From contig NZ_LR590470.1 of NCBI RefSeq assembly GCF_901472535.1, forward strand, positions 1,612,001 through 1,676,000: a stretch of 64,000 bases of DNA. Reading direction: 5' to 3'. Both the position numbers and the translations under genes were made by a program. The DNA is from Sphingobacterium daejeonense (GTDB lineage: Bacteria; Bacteroidota; Bacteroidia; Sphingobacteriales; Sphingobacteriaceae). Each line of letters starts with the position of its first letter. The first letter of the stretch is position 1. Of this stretch, positions 1 to 10,758 are shown one piece after another. The notes beneath the pieces are model-generated. The model had not been told where the DNA came from, made no database searches, and saw only the letters and a list, made by a program, of their open reading frames with translations.

Positions 1-279
1 CCATAGGTAATCAGACCAACTTCTCCTGAAATCATACCTGAAGACTTTATATTCTCCATCGCCGAGAGAAACGGTTACTTGCATCAATTCATTGTTAAAT
101 CCTCTGTTTCGGTTCATGTTTGCCGAAACCGTCTGCATCAAAGCATGGGTCATGAATTGTTCAGGATATGCTTCGGTTGTTTTGGTGGGGTCTATATTGA
201 GCTCATTGAACCCTTTGTCACAAGATACTAAGGTCAAAACACTCAATAACCCAAGTATAAATATATTTTTCAGTTTCAT
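1..279 (-). CDS. SusD/RagB-like starch-binding-type lipoprotein, N-terminal part
   Basis: This reads leftward from the ATG at 277-279 and is still open at the window edge, so only 93 residues are visible. The protein starts with a lipoprotein signal ending in a lipobox (LTLVSC, Cys20). A segment near residues 27-45 (LNIDPTKTTEAYPEQFM) is typical of SusD-like proteins at their N-terminus. SusD homologues sit on the outer membrane as the lid of a SusC channel and bind glycans or other ligands. The gene starts 10 bases after the SusC stop, the normal SusC-SusD arrangement. The ligand cannot be inferred from this part. Confidence 0.85.
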   Translation of the reverse strand, partial: MKLKNIFILGLLSVLTLVSCDKGFNELNIDPTKTTEAYPEQFMTHALMQTVSANMNRNRGFNNELMQVTVSLGDGEYKVFRYDFRRSWSDYLW

Positions 280-289
280 AATTTTCAAA

Positions 290-3200
290 TTAAAAGCCTA
301 CGATAAGGTTAAAACCAAAGGTGCGTGTTGAAGGGAATTGTGCGATTTCAAATCCTTTCACAATATCACCACCATCAAGTGTTCCAAATTTCAGGGTCAA
401 ATGCCGGCCATTTTGTCCATATAAATAGATCACGACCATAAACCCCTATTGTTGCACGGTTAATGCCTAACCGTGATACCAGGTTCTTACTTAATGAATA
501 GTCTAAACGTGCTTCCCTAAATTTGATGAAGTCAGTAGGGAAGGTGCTACCCTCAGCATTGTCCTGTCCAAAATGTGATCTATAATATTCATCGATATTT
601 TTAGCAACAACATCATTAGGACGGAAAGTGCCATCTGCATTCTGGATTACACCGTTACCGATCATACCACTATATCTGCCTGGCAATGTGTTAACCGTTT
701 TACCTTGTTCTGCAAGTTTATAATGAGTCAAAGAATGTCCAACGCCACCCCATTGTGTGTCAAACAAAACATTTAAACGAAGTCCTTTATAAGAAAAGCT
801 GTTTCCAAATGAAGCTTTTCCTTTAGGGATCGTATTCCCTAGATAAACAACTTGATTAGTCAATTTCGCATAACCAGTCGATTCATCGTAAATTACCTGA
901 CCATCGGGCGCTCTTAAATATCCGATTCCATATAGATCCCCTAAACTTCCACCGACCATACCCACAATTTGTCCAGAACCAACTGAGCGTTGTTGAAGAA
1001 CAATTGAGCTGTCCGTTAATTGTTTGATTTCATTTTTATTCGTCGTAAAGGTTAACATCGATGACCAAGTGAAGTCATCCTTTTTTACTTGATCTGTATT
1101 TAAGCTGATTTCCAATCCTTTATTTTCTACTTCACCAAAGTTCACTAAGAACCTACTAACACCAGATGCTGGATCAACGAACCTATATAAGTGTTGGTCC
1201 ATAGAATTAGCTTTATACCATGCGACATCTAATTTTATACGGTTCTTTACCATACGGATATCCGTACCGAATTCAAGAGAAGTCGTGCGAAGAGGACGAA
1301 TGAGTGGGTTAACTAAGCTTGTAGGATTTGATAAAGCACCTCCGATTAAATGAATTTGGGTTCTCATAAACAAAAGAAGTTTGATAAGGTCTCTGAACTC
1401 CTGATCCTGTTCCAGCAAATGATGCCCTGATTTTACCGAAATTGATGAATTCTGGTAATTCCCATAGTTTAGAGAACACAAAACTACCATTGATCGACGG
1501 ATAGAAGAAGTTTAATTTCTTATCTGGGTAATAGATTGTAGCTAGCGTACTGGTCCAGTCCATACGAGCTGTCGCATCAAGGTATAAGAATTCCTTATAA
1601 CCTGTTGTGATCAATCCATAGATACTATTGGTTTCAAATTTTTCTATAATTTGTTTTGTTTTAACACCATATCTAGCGTTTCCATGGTTGTAGACTCCTG
1701 GATAAAATAAACCATCAGAGGTTAATTCATCTCTTCTGTATTCGTTACGAAGGGTACTTCCACCCGCCGTAACTGAAAAGTCAAAATCTTCATTGATTTC
1801 TTTGTTATATCTAACCAAGAAATCTAGATTTGTTTCTCTTGAAAATACCGATTGACTACGGTAAGAACCTTCACGAAATCTGGAACCTGCATCATAGGGG
1901 CGATTTTGATTTCTGTCCTCTGTTGACATGTCCATTGCAGCCCGAACCTGAGCCATTAGATTTGGAGAGAACTGATAGCTTGCCTGAGCGTTACCGGTGA
2001 TGGTATGTCTGTTGTTGGCATTGATGAATTCATAAGAAATGGCATATGGATTCTCAGGATAAGTACTGAATGGATAGGAAATCTTACGATCTTCTTCACC
2101 ATTTACCCAGTAGTTCCGTAGCCAATTGATATCTGCGCTAGGTTGCCAAAAAATATACCAGTACATCAACGATTGATTTCCATAACCTGAACCAGGTAAA
2201 TTGTCGGACCAACGGTTGTTGTAGTTGATTTTCGAATTGATTGTTAGTTTATCAGTAACTTTTGAATTAACCGAAAGGGCCAATGTATTGCGTTTGTAAC
2301 CAGTATTTGGTACAATCCATTTGTTTTGAACGTTGGTAGCTGAAAATCTTGCAGTTGTTTTGTCAGTGCTACCATCAATGGAAACAGAGTTTGTGAATGT
2401 ACGGCCGACATCAAAGAATCCGTTGACTCCATTCTTGCCGTCATATGCTCTCCAAGGAGTTCGCGACTCCCCAACTTTCTGTGTCAAGGGGTCCCATTGA
2501 AAAAATTCTTGTCCATCGAACTTAGGACCATATGCAGAACTCGTTCCACTTGTACTTCCACCATCAACCGTACTTCCAAATGAATAATGAGCAGCACCAT
2601 CAAGACCCTGACCATATACGTATTGCAGTTCAGGAGAACGGTTCATGGATTCAAAAGAAGTATTTGAATTCACTGTTATCCCAATTCCCTTTGATTTTTG
2701 AGTTCCTGATTTTGTAGTAATGATTACGGCACCATTTGCGCCCCTTTGCCCATAAAGTGCAGCAGCTCCAGGTCCTTTGAGGACGGTAATACTTTCTATA
2801 TCTTCCGGATTGATATCATCCATACCGGAGCCATAATCTACAGGCATATTATCAGATCCAGTTCCATAAGGACTGTCTGAACCTAGTGCTGAACGACGCC
2901 CTGACCCCCCCATTAATAATTACTCCATCAACAACAATCAAAGCTTCATTTTCACCCGTTAGATTGTTCTCACCTCTTAAGATAATTTTAGTTGAACCTA
3001 CAGGTCCTGAATTTGAGCGCATTAAGTTGACACCTGCGACTTTACCAGATAGTGCATCCATCCAGTTGTTGGATAATGCCTCTGTAAGTTGTTCCCCTTT
3101 CACAGTACTTGCAGCATACCCTAAGGCTTGTTCCTCACGTTTTTATGCCCAGTGCTGTAACAACAACTTCTTCGATAGATTCATCAACTTCCGTTAATTG

Positions 3201-3530
3201 GATGCTGTAGTTGTCTTTTTCTGCCCTAAAAGTGGTGGCATTATAACCAATCATTTTAATGTTTATCGTTGATCCTTTTAATACAGAACCTTGGAATACA
3301 CCATTTGAATTGGTAAAGCCAATAGCTTTATTGTTGTTCATGATGTTAGCTCCATTTAAAGGATTTCCTGTCTTTGCATCAACGACTGTAATTTTAACAT
3401 CAATAACTTCCTGAGCTGAATGCTCTGACATCGGAAAATGACTCAGATTTGCTCGAGCATGCGTAGTGTAGGAGAAACCCAGCATCAACAGGAGTCCTAC
3501 CTTGCTAATTTTTGTAAAATGATTCTTCAT
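290..3530 (-). CDS. SusC/RagA TonB-dependent receptor, interrupted by four +1 frameshifts
   Basis: The reading frame is broken into four pieces that together form one protein of about 1078 residues, the usual SusC size. It has a signal peptide, a carboxypeptidase-regulatory-like domain (about residues 40-120), a TonB-box-like stretch (EEVVVTALG), a plug domain with the VLKGPGAAALYG motif, and a 22-strand-type barrel ending FGFNLIVGF. Each break is repaired by removing one base from a short run: A5 near 3140, G7 near 2915, an AA near 1350 and A3 near 385. The changes are all the same sign, which points to sequencing insertions rather than decay, although a pseudogene is not excluded. Substrate is unknown. 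It pairs with the downstream SusD-like gene. Confidence 0.85.
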
Positions 3531-4059
3531 TAAAAAATTTAGTTAATAATATCAAACAGTTAATTATTAAAATACTTTTGGTCTGCAAACATTAGAAAAT
3601 AACTACATTGCGGTTTTTTGAATGGTTTGATTTACCACCTTAAATCCAGTTAAATTTTAAATAGTTGGTATTGAACTATTTTAATTTTCAATTAGTGCTG
3701 TTTGTTGCACTTCTTATGAACTGCATTGCGCAAAACTACAATTGGAATGTAAATTCTATGTTAAGAAAATGTTGAATAATTAATAAGGTTTATAATAATT
3801 TAATTGATTCTCTGACTAAAAATAAGAAATGTGTTTTAATATTTAAGACGTTTGCTAAAAATTTTAATTTAATATTGTTAATTTTTCTTTCGTTTTGTTA
3901 AATAAATATGGATTTTTATAGAGGTAGGATGCTATTTTATGCTAATTTTTCTTTATTAAAATATTTATATCAAATAAAATTAAATTGTAATAAAACAGGG
4001 AATGGGTACCTTGTTATGCAATGATGCATAAAGACGCAAAAATGGAAAATGCAATAAAA
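3531..4059. other. Long AT-rich intergenic region upstream of susC
   Basis: About 530 bases without a credible ORF. It is very rich in A/T and must contain the susC promoter on the minus strand, but I cannot single out a clean TAnnTTTG box. No repeats or RNA genes were recognised. Confidence 0.5.
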
Positions 4060-4112
4060 AACCTTTATCTCTCATCTTTGATTCTGTAAAAATCATTTGA
4101 AAGATAAAGGTT
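4060..4112 (-). terminator. Terminator after tryptophanase
   Basis: An 11-bp stem (4060-4070 with 4102-4112) encloses a 31-base loop that can form a smaller inner stem. On the minus strand it is followed by a T-rich tract (TTTTTATTGC), 30 bases beyond the tryptophanase stop. Confidence 0.6.
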
Positions 4113-4141
4113 GGTTTATTTGAAAGAAAAGGGTGTCTATC

Positions 4142-5518
4142 TTATTTTTTCTTCAACAAAATGGTGAAGTGTCTCAATATTTCTGATTCCCATACGATTT
4201 CCAATCCAGATTTAATTTCATCTCTACGGTCGAAAATGTTTTTCAGAGCGACAGCGACATAATCTAAATGTTTGTAGGTATAAGTTCTCCGGGGAATAGC
4301 TAAACGGAGAAGTTCCAATTTAGGGAATCTATCTTGCCTAGTTTCTGGGTCACGATCAGCTAATAGAGTTCCAATCTCTACGCCTCTGACTCCAGCTTCC
4401 TTATATAGTTCTATAGCTAAGGTTTGAGCTGGATATTCTTCCCGAGGGACATTGGTCAGAAAATTCAAAGCATCCACAAAAACTGCATGTCCACCGATCG
4501 GTTTCTGAATAGGAATTCCATATTCAATTAATTTGTTGCCAAGATATTCGACTTGATCAATTCTAGCTTTCAAATAGGGTAGTTCCGTCGACTCCAATAA
4601 TCCCTGAGCCAAAGCTGCAAGGTCACGTCCTGCCAATCCTCCATACGTAATAAAGCCTTCGTAGATAATGCCCATATTGCCACAAGCGCGGTATAACTGT
4701 TCATTTCGCATGCCTAAAAGTCCTCCAATATTAACGAGTCCATCTTTTTTTGCTGACATGGTAAATCCATCACCATATGAAAACATTTCCTTAACAATTT
4801 CTTTGATGGTCTTGTCTTGGTATCCTTCCTCTCTTTCTTTAATGAAATATGCATTCTCAGCAAATCGAGCAGCATCGAAAAAAACGGGAATTCCATATTT
4901 ATCTGAAAGTGCTTTTACTGAAATAATATTCTCCATAGATACTGGCTGACCACCCGGTGAATTACAGGTAACAGTAATCATACAAAAAGGTATGTTTTCC
5001 TTTGGATGCGCCTTATAAACTTCCTCTAATTTTTTGAGGTCTATATTTCCTTTAAAAGGGTGCAAATCATTGATATCAAAAGCTTCATCTATTGTACAAT
5101 CAATTGCATGTGCTTTGCGAAACTCAATATGTCCTTTCGTCGTGTCAAAATGTGAATTCCCAGGAACTACATTGTTTTCTTTCACTAAGATGCTAAACAA
5201 GACATTTTCGGCGGCACGTCCTTGATGTGTAGGAAGAAAATAAGGAAATCCTAAGGTATTCCTGACCACTTCTCTCAGTTTCAAATACGATTGAGATCCG
5301 GCATAACTTTCGTCACCCATCATTATTTCTGCCCATTGCCGGTCAGACATGGCTCCCGTTCCACTGTCAGTCAGTAAATCAATAAAAACTCGATCACTTG
5401 CTAAGTTGAATAAATTATTGCCTTCCTCATCGATCCATTTCTCTCTTTGCTCGCGGGTAGACATGTAAATTTCTTCGACCATCTTCACCTTATAAGGCTC
5501 TGCCCAGGGTAATTCCAT
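4142..5518 (-). CDS. tnaA: Tryptophanase (tryptophan indole-lyase)
   Basis: A 458-residue PLP enzyme of the beta-eliminating lyase family, which cleaves tryptophan to indole, pyruvate and ammonia in the cytosol. The PLP-lysine motif SAKKDG lies at residues 255-260 (Lys258 likely forms the Schiff base), and the substrate/cofactor segment FFDAARFAENA is at 213-223. The length is normal. Tyrosine phenol-lyase is a close relative, and the LVNIGG sequence following the lysine is shared with it, so substrate preference is not fixed by motif alone. SAKKD rather than SGKKD favours tryptophanase. The gene appears monocistronic with its own terminator, and no tnaC-like leader was seen. Confidence 0.85.
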   Translation of the reverse strand: MELPWAEPYKVKMVEEIYMSTREQREKWIDEEGNNLFNLASDRVFIDLLTDSGTGAMSDRQWAEIMMGDESYAGSQSYLKLREVVRNTLGFPYFLPTHQGRAAENVLFSILVKENNVVPGNSHFDTTKGHIEFRKAHAIDCTIDEAFDINDLHPFKGNIDLKKLEEVYKAHPKENIPFCMITVTCNSPGGQPVSMENIISVKALSDKYGIPVFFDAARFAENAYFIKEREEGYQDKTIKEIVKEMFSYGDGFTMSAKKDGLVNIGGLLGMRNEQLYRACGNMGIIYEGFITYGGLAGRDLAALAQGLLESTELPYLKARIDQVEYLGNKLIEYGIPIQKPIGGHAVFVDALNFLTNVPREEYPAQTLAIELYKEAGVRGVEIGTLLADRDPETRQDRFPKLELLRLAIPRRTYTYKHLDYVAVALKNIFDRRDEIKSGLEIVWESEILRHFTILLKKK

Positions 5519-5742
5519 AAAATTTATTTTTGGTTATAAAACGAGATTAAATTAACATATTTCTAATAATAAAAGATAAAATTTCGTTTAAATGCATTTT
5601 TTGTAAAAATTGGACCGATGTATTGCAAAAACATATTCCCAAATGGCAATTCTGTGAAAAGTTCAAATTCTATTTTTCGCTCTTTTTGCATATTTTAGGA
5701 ATACATCCTAAAAAATTAATTACAATTATAGAAGTCATTCCT

Positions 5743-6828
5743 ATGAGATCATTATTACTTTCCTTGTTTATTGTTGTGTTTGCAATGGAAACATTTGGAC
5801 AAACTCCTCTGAAACTTGCCATCGCCGGGCTCAGTCATGGTCATGTAGATTGGATCTTTAATCGTAAAGACAAAAACGATGTGGAATTGGTAGGGATATA
5901 TGAAACAAATCCTGAATTAATTGAGCGATATTCGAAGCGATATAACTTAGATAAATCTATGTTTTTTACGGATCTGGACCAAATGTTGGAACAAAAGAGA
6001 CCTGCTGCAGTATCGGCATTCGGTGCAATTAGTGAGCATGTTGATGTAGTAAGAGCTTGCGCTCCCCGGAAAATCCATGTTATGGTAGAAAAGCCTTTGG
6101 CAACTTCCTTGGCTGACGCAATTGAAATCGAGGATTTGGCCAACAAATATAACATCCATGTGTTGACTAATTATGAGACTTCATGGTACCAGAGCAACCA
6201 AGAAATCAAAAAATTATTGGAAAAAGGCCAGTTAGGTGAAATCCGAAAAGTAGTGGTTAATGATGGTCACCAAGGACCAAAAGAAATTGGTGTAAGCAAC
6301 GAGTTTTTAGAAATATTGACAGACCCAAAAAGGAATGGTGCTGGAGCCTTAGTTGATTTTGGATGTTACGGAGCCAACTTGATGACATGGCTATTAAATG
6401 GAGAAAGACCAATTTCAGTAACAGCAGTTGTTCAACAGAACAAACCTGAAATATATAAAGATGTTGATGATGAAGCAACCATTGTTTTGCAGTATCCAAA
6501 AGCACAATGTATCATTCAGGGTTCTTGGAACTGGACTTTTTCAAGAAAGGATATGGAAGTGTATGGCAATAAAGGCTATGCTATTGCTGTAGATCCAACC
6601 ACATTGAGGTCTAGATTGCAGGAAAACAAACCAGAGGAGATCCATAAGCTTCAACCAAGACCTGTACCTTTCAATGATCCATTTTCATTCCTAGCAGCGG
6701 TTGTAAATGGAACTTTCAAAATGCAGGAATTCGATCAATATGGATTGAAAGTGAATGTAATCGCGGTTGAAATATTGGAGGCCGCAATGAAATCCGCAAA
6801 AGAGAAAAAAACGGTTTATTTAAACTAA
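5743..6828 (+). CDS. Secreted Gfo/Idh/MocA-family oxidoreductase
   Basis: The start is placed at 5743 because the protein then opens with a clean signal peptide (MRSLLLSLFIVVFAMETFGQ); the upstream in-frame extension is hydrophobic but has no conserved part. The mature protein begins with a Rossmann fold carrying an unusual IAGLSHGHV dinucleotide loop, and has the family EKP motif (VEKPLATS) at about residue 113. The C-terminal half is the alpha/beta substrate domain. Exported members of this family in Bacteroidota act on sugars or cyclitols; the substrate is unknown. It stands alone between terminators. Confidence 0.8.
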   Translation: MRSLLLSLFIVVFAMETFGQTPLKLAIAGLSHGHVDWIFNRKDKNDVELVGIYETNPELIERYSKRYNLDKSMFFTDLDQMLEQKRPAAVSAFGAISEHVDVVRACAPRKIHVMVEKPLATSLADAIEIEDLANKYNIHVLTNYETSWYQSNQEIKKLLEKGQLGEIRKVVVNDGHQGPKEIGVSNEFLEILTDPKRNGAGALVDFGCYGANLMTWLLNGERPISVTAVVQQNKPEIYKDVDDEATIVLQYPKAQCIIQGSWNWTFSRKDMEVYGNKGYAIAVDPTTLRSRLQENKPEEIHKLQPRPVPFNDPFSFLAAVVNGTFKMQEFDQYGLKVNVIAVEILEAAMKSAKEKKTVYLN

Positions 6829-6873
6829 AATTCAGTCAAATAACATAAATGATTCTCTTCGAATCTAATAAAT

Positions 6874-6900
6874 ATCCTCAGAACTTATTGTTCTGAGGAT
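6874..6900 (+). terminator. Terminator after the Gfo/Idh/MocA gene
   Basis: A perfect 11-bp stem (6874-6884 with 6890-6900), five-base loop TTATT, then TTTT on the plus strand. It overlaps the last codons of the opposing small membrane-protein gene. Confidence 0.7.
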
Positions 6901-7154
6901 TTTGAAGTTAAAATTATATTTGTGTTTTTTTGATCGTTATTAGGCTCTTCCGCTGGTAGCAATTCTTTTTCTTTGTTTTTATTTCCCATAATCCACAATA
7001 CTGCTCCAACGACTACAAAGACGATTTTTATGCCCCAAGCGGTGCCTTCGCCCCAATTGTAAATCCATAAAAGAAGTCTTGGAACAGCATTGAAAAAATT
7101 CATAATAATGGCTAACAAACCATAAATAAATAAAATTGAACCGATACTTTTCAT
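6885..7154 (-). CDS. Small two-helix membrane protein, function unknown
   Basis: An 89-residue protein with two predicted transmembrane helices (about residues 5-30 and 40-57) and a charged C-terminal tail. The first half (IGSILFIYGLLAIIMNFF) resembles small hypothetical membrane proteins common in Bacteroidota. No catalytic motif is visible. It is convergent with the preceding oxidoreductase gene and monocistronic. Confidence 0.6.
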   Translation of the reverse strand: MKSIGSILFIYGLLAIIMNFFNAVPRLLLWIYNWGEGTAWGIKIVFVVVGAVLWIMGNKNKEKELLPAEEPNNDQKNTNIILTSKSSEQ

Positions 7155-7439
7155 AATCTTAAGTTTTAGTTTTGGTTTTCCGAAGAAGAAATTCTCTTCG
7201 GGTATTTTTTGATTAAATAATTTTAAAATTCACCAATAAGAATAAATAGATGTTTATAATTTAAATATTAAAATAAATAAAAAATATTTATCAATTATAT
7301 TAAATTTTATAATTGTTCAATTTTATTCTGAAAATATTCTGGTTGATGTTATATTAATTTTATATTAATAATCTGTTTGATTTGTTCCTAAAATATATAA
7401 CCCCTTATATTTATAGTTTGAAAAACAAAACCTTAAAAA

Positions 7440-8291
7440 ATGAAATCAACCTATTTATCAAAACCTAGTAATTGTAACAACCTCCTTGTCCTTATGATTT
7501 TTTTATTTGCATTTATTCCCGAAGGATTTTCTCAGAAAGCTGAAGTAAAATTATTTGCACATAGAGCCGGGGCTCATGAGTATGATGAGAATACCATTTC
7601 AGCCTTTAAAGCAACTTATGAAAAAGGAATGCGAGGTTACGAAACGGATGTAAGACTGACAAAAGATGGGCAACTCGTAATTTTTCACGATGATAACCTA
7701 GAAAGAATAGTTGGGATTAAAGGGAAAATTGAGGAAATGACCCTTGAAGAAATCAAAAAACTAAAAACGAAAAAAGGAAATCCCATACCGACTCTCGATA
7801 AGGTGGTAGAATTCTTTAAGGATAAGCCAGGAGTTTACATTGAGTTTGAGATGAAAACCAATAAACCGATGTATTCGGAGGAAGATTTACAAAAATATTG
7901 TGATCAGCTCTATGAGAAAACATATTCAAATAAACCTGCTGGGTCAGATTACCTATTAACGTCTTTTGATAAAAGACCTTTGCAATATTTGAAAAAGACT
8001 TATCCAAAAGTAGACATGCTTTTTATTAAAGGTGAAGGATTGACACAAAAAGTAGTTGATGAAGCTAAAGAATTAGGAATCAACAGAATTGGAGCCAGCG
8101 TACATGGTACAACTAGAAATATGGTGATCGAAGCAAAGAAACAAGGAATCATAGTGAGCTTATGGCCAGGAAGATCAATTGATGATTTCCTTCTGGGAGT
8201 ATATTTAGGTAGTGACTATTTATGTTCTGATGTGCCAATTTCGGTAACAGAATGGGTGAAAGAAAATGCTCCTGAAATCAAATTGAAATAA
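7440..8291 (+). CDS. Glycerophosphodiester phosphodiesterase family protein, exported
   Basis: A 283-residue protein with an N-terminal signal segment ending near GFSQ (residue 32). The GDPD TIM-barrel motifs are in place: HRAG at about 42, ENT at about 51, ETDV (metal-binding acid) and HDDNLER containing the second histidine. The family hydrolyses glycerophosphodiesters to glycerol-3-phosphate plus an alcohol; export suggests periplasmic phospholipid-headgroup scavenging. A long AT-rich upstream region and a strong terminator make it a single-gene unit. Confidence 0.85.
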   Translation: MKSTYLSKPSNCNNLLVLMIFLFAFIPEGFSQKAEVKLFAHRAGAHEYDENTISAFKATYEKGMRGYETDVRLTKDGQLVIFHDDNLERIVGIKGKIEEMTLEEIKKLKTKKGNPIPTLDKVVEFFKDKPGVYIEFEMKTNKPMYSEEDLQKYCDQLYEKTYSNKPAGSDYLLTSFDKRPLQYLKKTYPKVDMLFIKGEGLTQKVVDEAKELGINRIGASVHGTTRNMVIEAKKQGIIVSLWPGRSIDDFLLGVYLGSDYLCSDVPISVTEWVKENAPEIKLK

Positions 8292-8294
8292 AAA

Positions 8295-8330
8295 AAATGG
8301 AAAAGCGAAACCTATTTCGCTTTTCCATTT
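8295..8330. terminator. Bidirectional terminator
   Basis: A perfect 16-bp stem (8295-8310 with 8315-8330) with loop CCTA, flanked by A-rich and T-rich tracts. It serves the GDPD gene on the plus strand and the quinone reductase gene on the minus strand. Confidence 0.85.
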
Positions 8331-8336
8331 ATGTTT

Positions 8337-8951
8337 TTATTCGCAGACTGATTCTATGGAAGAGAATTCATTTGCTAAATGTTTAAGATATTGCTGATGG
8401 TAATTGTTGATCCTTTCAGCAGTTGCATTTTTTTCAACATCGTGCAAATGGAAACCAGGGATTCTTTCCATTCCCACAAATTGGTTCATTTTATGGAAGC
8501 CGTATAAGATGCCATTATCTACAGAAATTTGATCAAAGAATTCTCCTTCCAATGTAAAAGCGGTATCTGGAGCATTCCATGACGTGGTGGCCATATATTT
8601 TTTCCCATGCATTAAGCCCCCTTTTCCGTAATTTATTGCTGGGTTTTTTCTGCTTCTACCATCGCTAAAGTACATTCCATTTTGATGGCCAGCATTGAAT
8701 ACCTCATCAATATAAAATTTAAACTTATTCGGAACTTGAAACCACCAAATAGGCATATGATATACTATGATATCTGCCCATTTGAAATTTTCCACCTCTT
8801 CTAAGGGATCAAAATTATCGTTGATGTCTGTTACACGGACGTCATAACCATTTTGTTGAAAATAATTGCGCGTCCAATCTGTTATACTGCGATTTAATGC
8901 TCCTCCTGAATGTGAAAAGACTTGTCCTGCATTGATTATAAATATGTTCAT
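8337..8951 (-). CDS. MdaB-like NAD(P)H:quinone oxidoreductase (flavodoxin fold)
   Basis: A 204-residue flavodoxin-like protein. The early segment (IINAGQVFSHSGGALN, residues 4-19) and the PIWWFQVP motif (about 67-74) are characteristic of MdaB/KefF-type FAD- or FMN-dependent quinone reductases, which reduce quinones by two electrons and limit oxidative stress. It is transcribed divergently from a LysR regulator 99 bases away, the usual arrangement for regulator-controlled reductases of this family. It ends at a shared bidirectional terminator. Confidence 0.8.
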   Translation of the reverse strand: MNIFIINAGQVFSHSGGALNRSITDWTRNYFQQNGYDVRVTDINDNFDPLEEVENFKWADIIVYHMPIWWFQVPNKFKFYIDEVFNAGHQNGMYFSDGRSRKNPAINYGKGGLMHGKKYMATTSWNAPDTAFTLEGEFFDQISVDNGILYGFHKMNQFVGMERIPGFHLHDVEKNATAERINNYHQQYLKHLANEFSSIESVCE

Positions 8952-9050
8952 ATTTCTATCATTATAATTTGTGATAGGACAAAGTTCTATTACTTTTATG
9001 TATATTTAAAATAATTTAAGTTTGGTGTTTATATAATTAATATTATAGTT

Positions 9051-9947
9051 ATGCGATGGAATTTAGAATGGCTGCGAACATTTAAAGCAATTTATGAAAC
9101 AGGAACTTTGTCAGCTGCGGCTCAAGAATTATTTATTTCTCAACCTGGGGTTAGCCTCCATTTAAATTCCTTGGAATCGTTTACAGGAACAAAATTGTTT
9201 GACAGATCAGCAAGAAAAATGGTTCCTACAGAACGAGGTAAGATCCTTTATAATTTTATCCTTGAACCTTTAGGGAAATTGGAATTGGCAGAGGAACAAT
9301 TTCATAAACGTTCACAAACTGAGCGCGCTACCATCTCAATTGGTATGTGCTTTGAAACCTTTCAGTATACATTGGAAGAACATGTAACAGAGTTGCCTTT
9401 TAATTTGATCATCAAATTTGGAGAATATGAACAAATGCAAGATGATTTGGATAATGGGTCATTGGATTTGATTGTTTCTTCACATAAGGGAAATCAGAAG
9501 AATTTGGAATATGAGCCATTTTCTAAAGAAAGAATTGTTTTAGTAGCTGGAAATAAAACAGACACCGTCGAATTAGAAAAGCTTTTAAAATCTGGGAAGC
9601 TAAAGGAGGCTTCTGCTTGGCTGAAGAAACAATTGTGGTATAGTACGGCTGCTGATATGGCTCACCTTAAACACTTCTGGATGAAGCATTTTGATGAACA
9701 CACTGATTTTAGCCCGAACTATATCGTGCCGAATATATCTTCCATAATCCGTTGTCTGGGGAATTCTGAAGGATTTTCCGTAGTTCCTGATTTTCTATGT
9801 CAGGATGCTCTAGAGTCAGGAAAAATAAAACTGGTATATGAAGGAGATGACCCTCTGGAAAATATCCTATATTTTGGAACCCGGAAAAAAACTATCTATA
9901 AAAAAGAAATAGAAAAACTAGAAGAACTGTTGAGAGAAAAATGGTAA
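9051..9947 (+). CDS. LysR-family transcriptional regulator
   Basis: A 298-residue protein with the N-terminal winged helix of LysR proteins (residues 3-62, including FKAIYETGTLSAAAQELFIS) and a C-terminal periplasmic-binding-like effector domain. Its divergent position next to the MdaB-like gene makes that gene its most likely target, probably in response to quinones or redox stress; this is inferred from context only. The operator should lie in 8952-9050, but I did not find an unambiguous T-N11-A box. Confidence 0.8.
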   Translation: MRWNLEWLRTFKAIYETGTLSAAAQELFISQPGVSLHLNSLESFTGTKLFDRSARKMVPTERGKILYNFILEPLGKLELAEEQFHKRSQTERATISIGMCFETFQYTLEEHVTELPFNLIIKFGEYEQMQDDLDNGSLDLIVSSHKGNQKNLEYEPFSKERIVLVAGNKTDTVELEKLLKSGKLKEASAWLKKQLWYSTAADMAHLKHFWMKHFDEHTDFSPNYIVPNISSIIRCLGNSEGFSVVPDFLCQDALESGKIKLVYEGDDPLENILYFGTRKKTIYKKEIEKLEELLREKW

Positions 9948-10097
9948 AACCTAAATTGAAATTTTTGAAACCGATATCATAACTGACGGTTATGTTTTGA
10001 GTTTATGATTTTTTTTTGTTAACTTATTTTAGAGAAAGCTATTTACAAGACTATTAAAAAAGGGTTTTTTGGAATCCAAAAAGAAAGGAGTAGGGCT

Positions 10098-10604
10098 TTG
10101 ACTTTTAAATTGAAAGAAATTGATACACCTATTGAGGCCATAAAAAGAAGTGAGTTTCATAAAGTAAAAGAGTATTACAGAAAGAATGGTGTTAATAAAA
10201 CCGATAGATTCAATAGGACATTATTATTAAATGCTGCACTATATGGAGAGCCGCAACTTGTAGAGTGGGCAATTCGGCAGCATGCAAACCTTAACCATCA
10301 AGATAAAAAAGGACTCAGCGTTTTGCATATTGCTGTTCAAAGCAACCAATTAGATTTGGTATCGTTATTACTTAAATCTGGAATTGAAGTTGATTTACAA
10401 GACCATTTTGGAAATACTGCCCTGTGGCGAGCAATGATGGATAATGTGGATATAAATATAATATATCTATTACTGCAGTATCGTGCTAACCCAGATTTGA
10501 AAAACAACTATGGTATTTCTGCAAGAGATCTCCTTTGCGACGAAAATAAAAATTGGGAAATCTTAAAGAAAATATTCGAAGAACCGGTGTCTTTTGGCAA
10601 TTAA
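10098..10604 (+). CDS. Ankyrin-repeat protein
   Basis: A 168-residue protein starting at a TTG preceded by an AAAGGAG stretch. It contains about four ankyrin repeats between residues 35 and 155, with the recurring pattern G-x-T/S-x-L-x-x-A and inter-repeat loops such as NHQDKKGLSVLHIAVQ. No signal peptide. Bacterial ankyrin proteins are protein-interaction modules; the partner is unknown and neighbours give no hint. The start could also be a downstream codon. Confidence 0.7.
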   Translation: MTFKLKEIDTPIEAIKRSEFHKVKEYYRKNGVNKTDRFNRTLLLNAALYGEPQLVEWAIRQHANLNHQDKKGLSVLHIAVQSNQLDLVSLLLKSGIEVDLQDHFGNTALWRAMMDNVDINIIYLLLQYRANPDLKNNYGISARDLLCDENKNWEILKKIFEEPVSFGN

Positions 10605-10758
10605 ATTTCTTTTAATGCTATTGGATAATTCAAGGGTAAAAATAATTTACAATTTTGATAGTATAGAAGCGTGTAGTTTTGTTCTCTAGGAATTCATTTG
10701 ATAAATATCGATGGACCAAAAGAAATTCTCCTAAAGTGAAACAGGCAAATAATTTGAT

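Noticed and set aside
92..331. Plus-strand ORF of 79 codons
   Set aside because: It is antisense to the SusD-like N-terminus and the SusC end, which have clear family sequence on the minus strand.
2910..2920. Phase-variable G7 tract switching susC
   Set aside because: A G7 run in a SusC gene is suggestive, but three other breaks of the same gene and one in rpsG have the same +1 homopolymer nature, so sequencing error explains it better.
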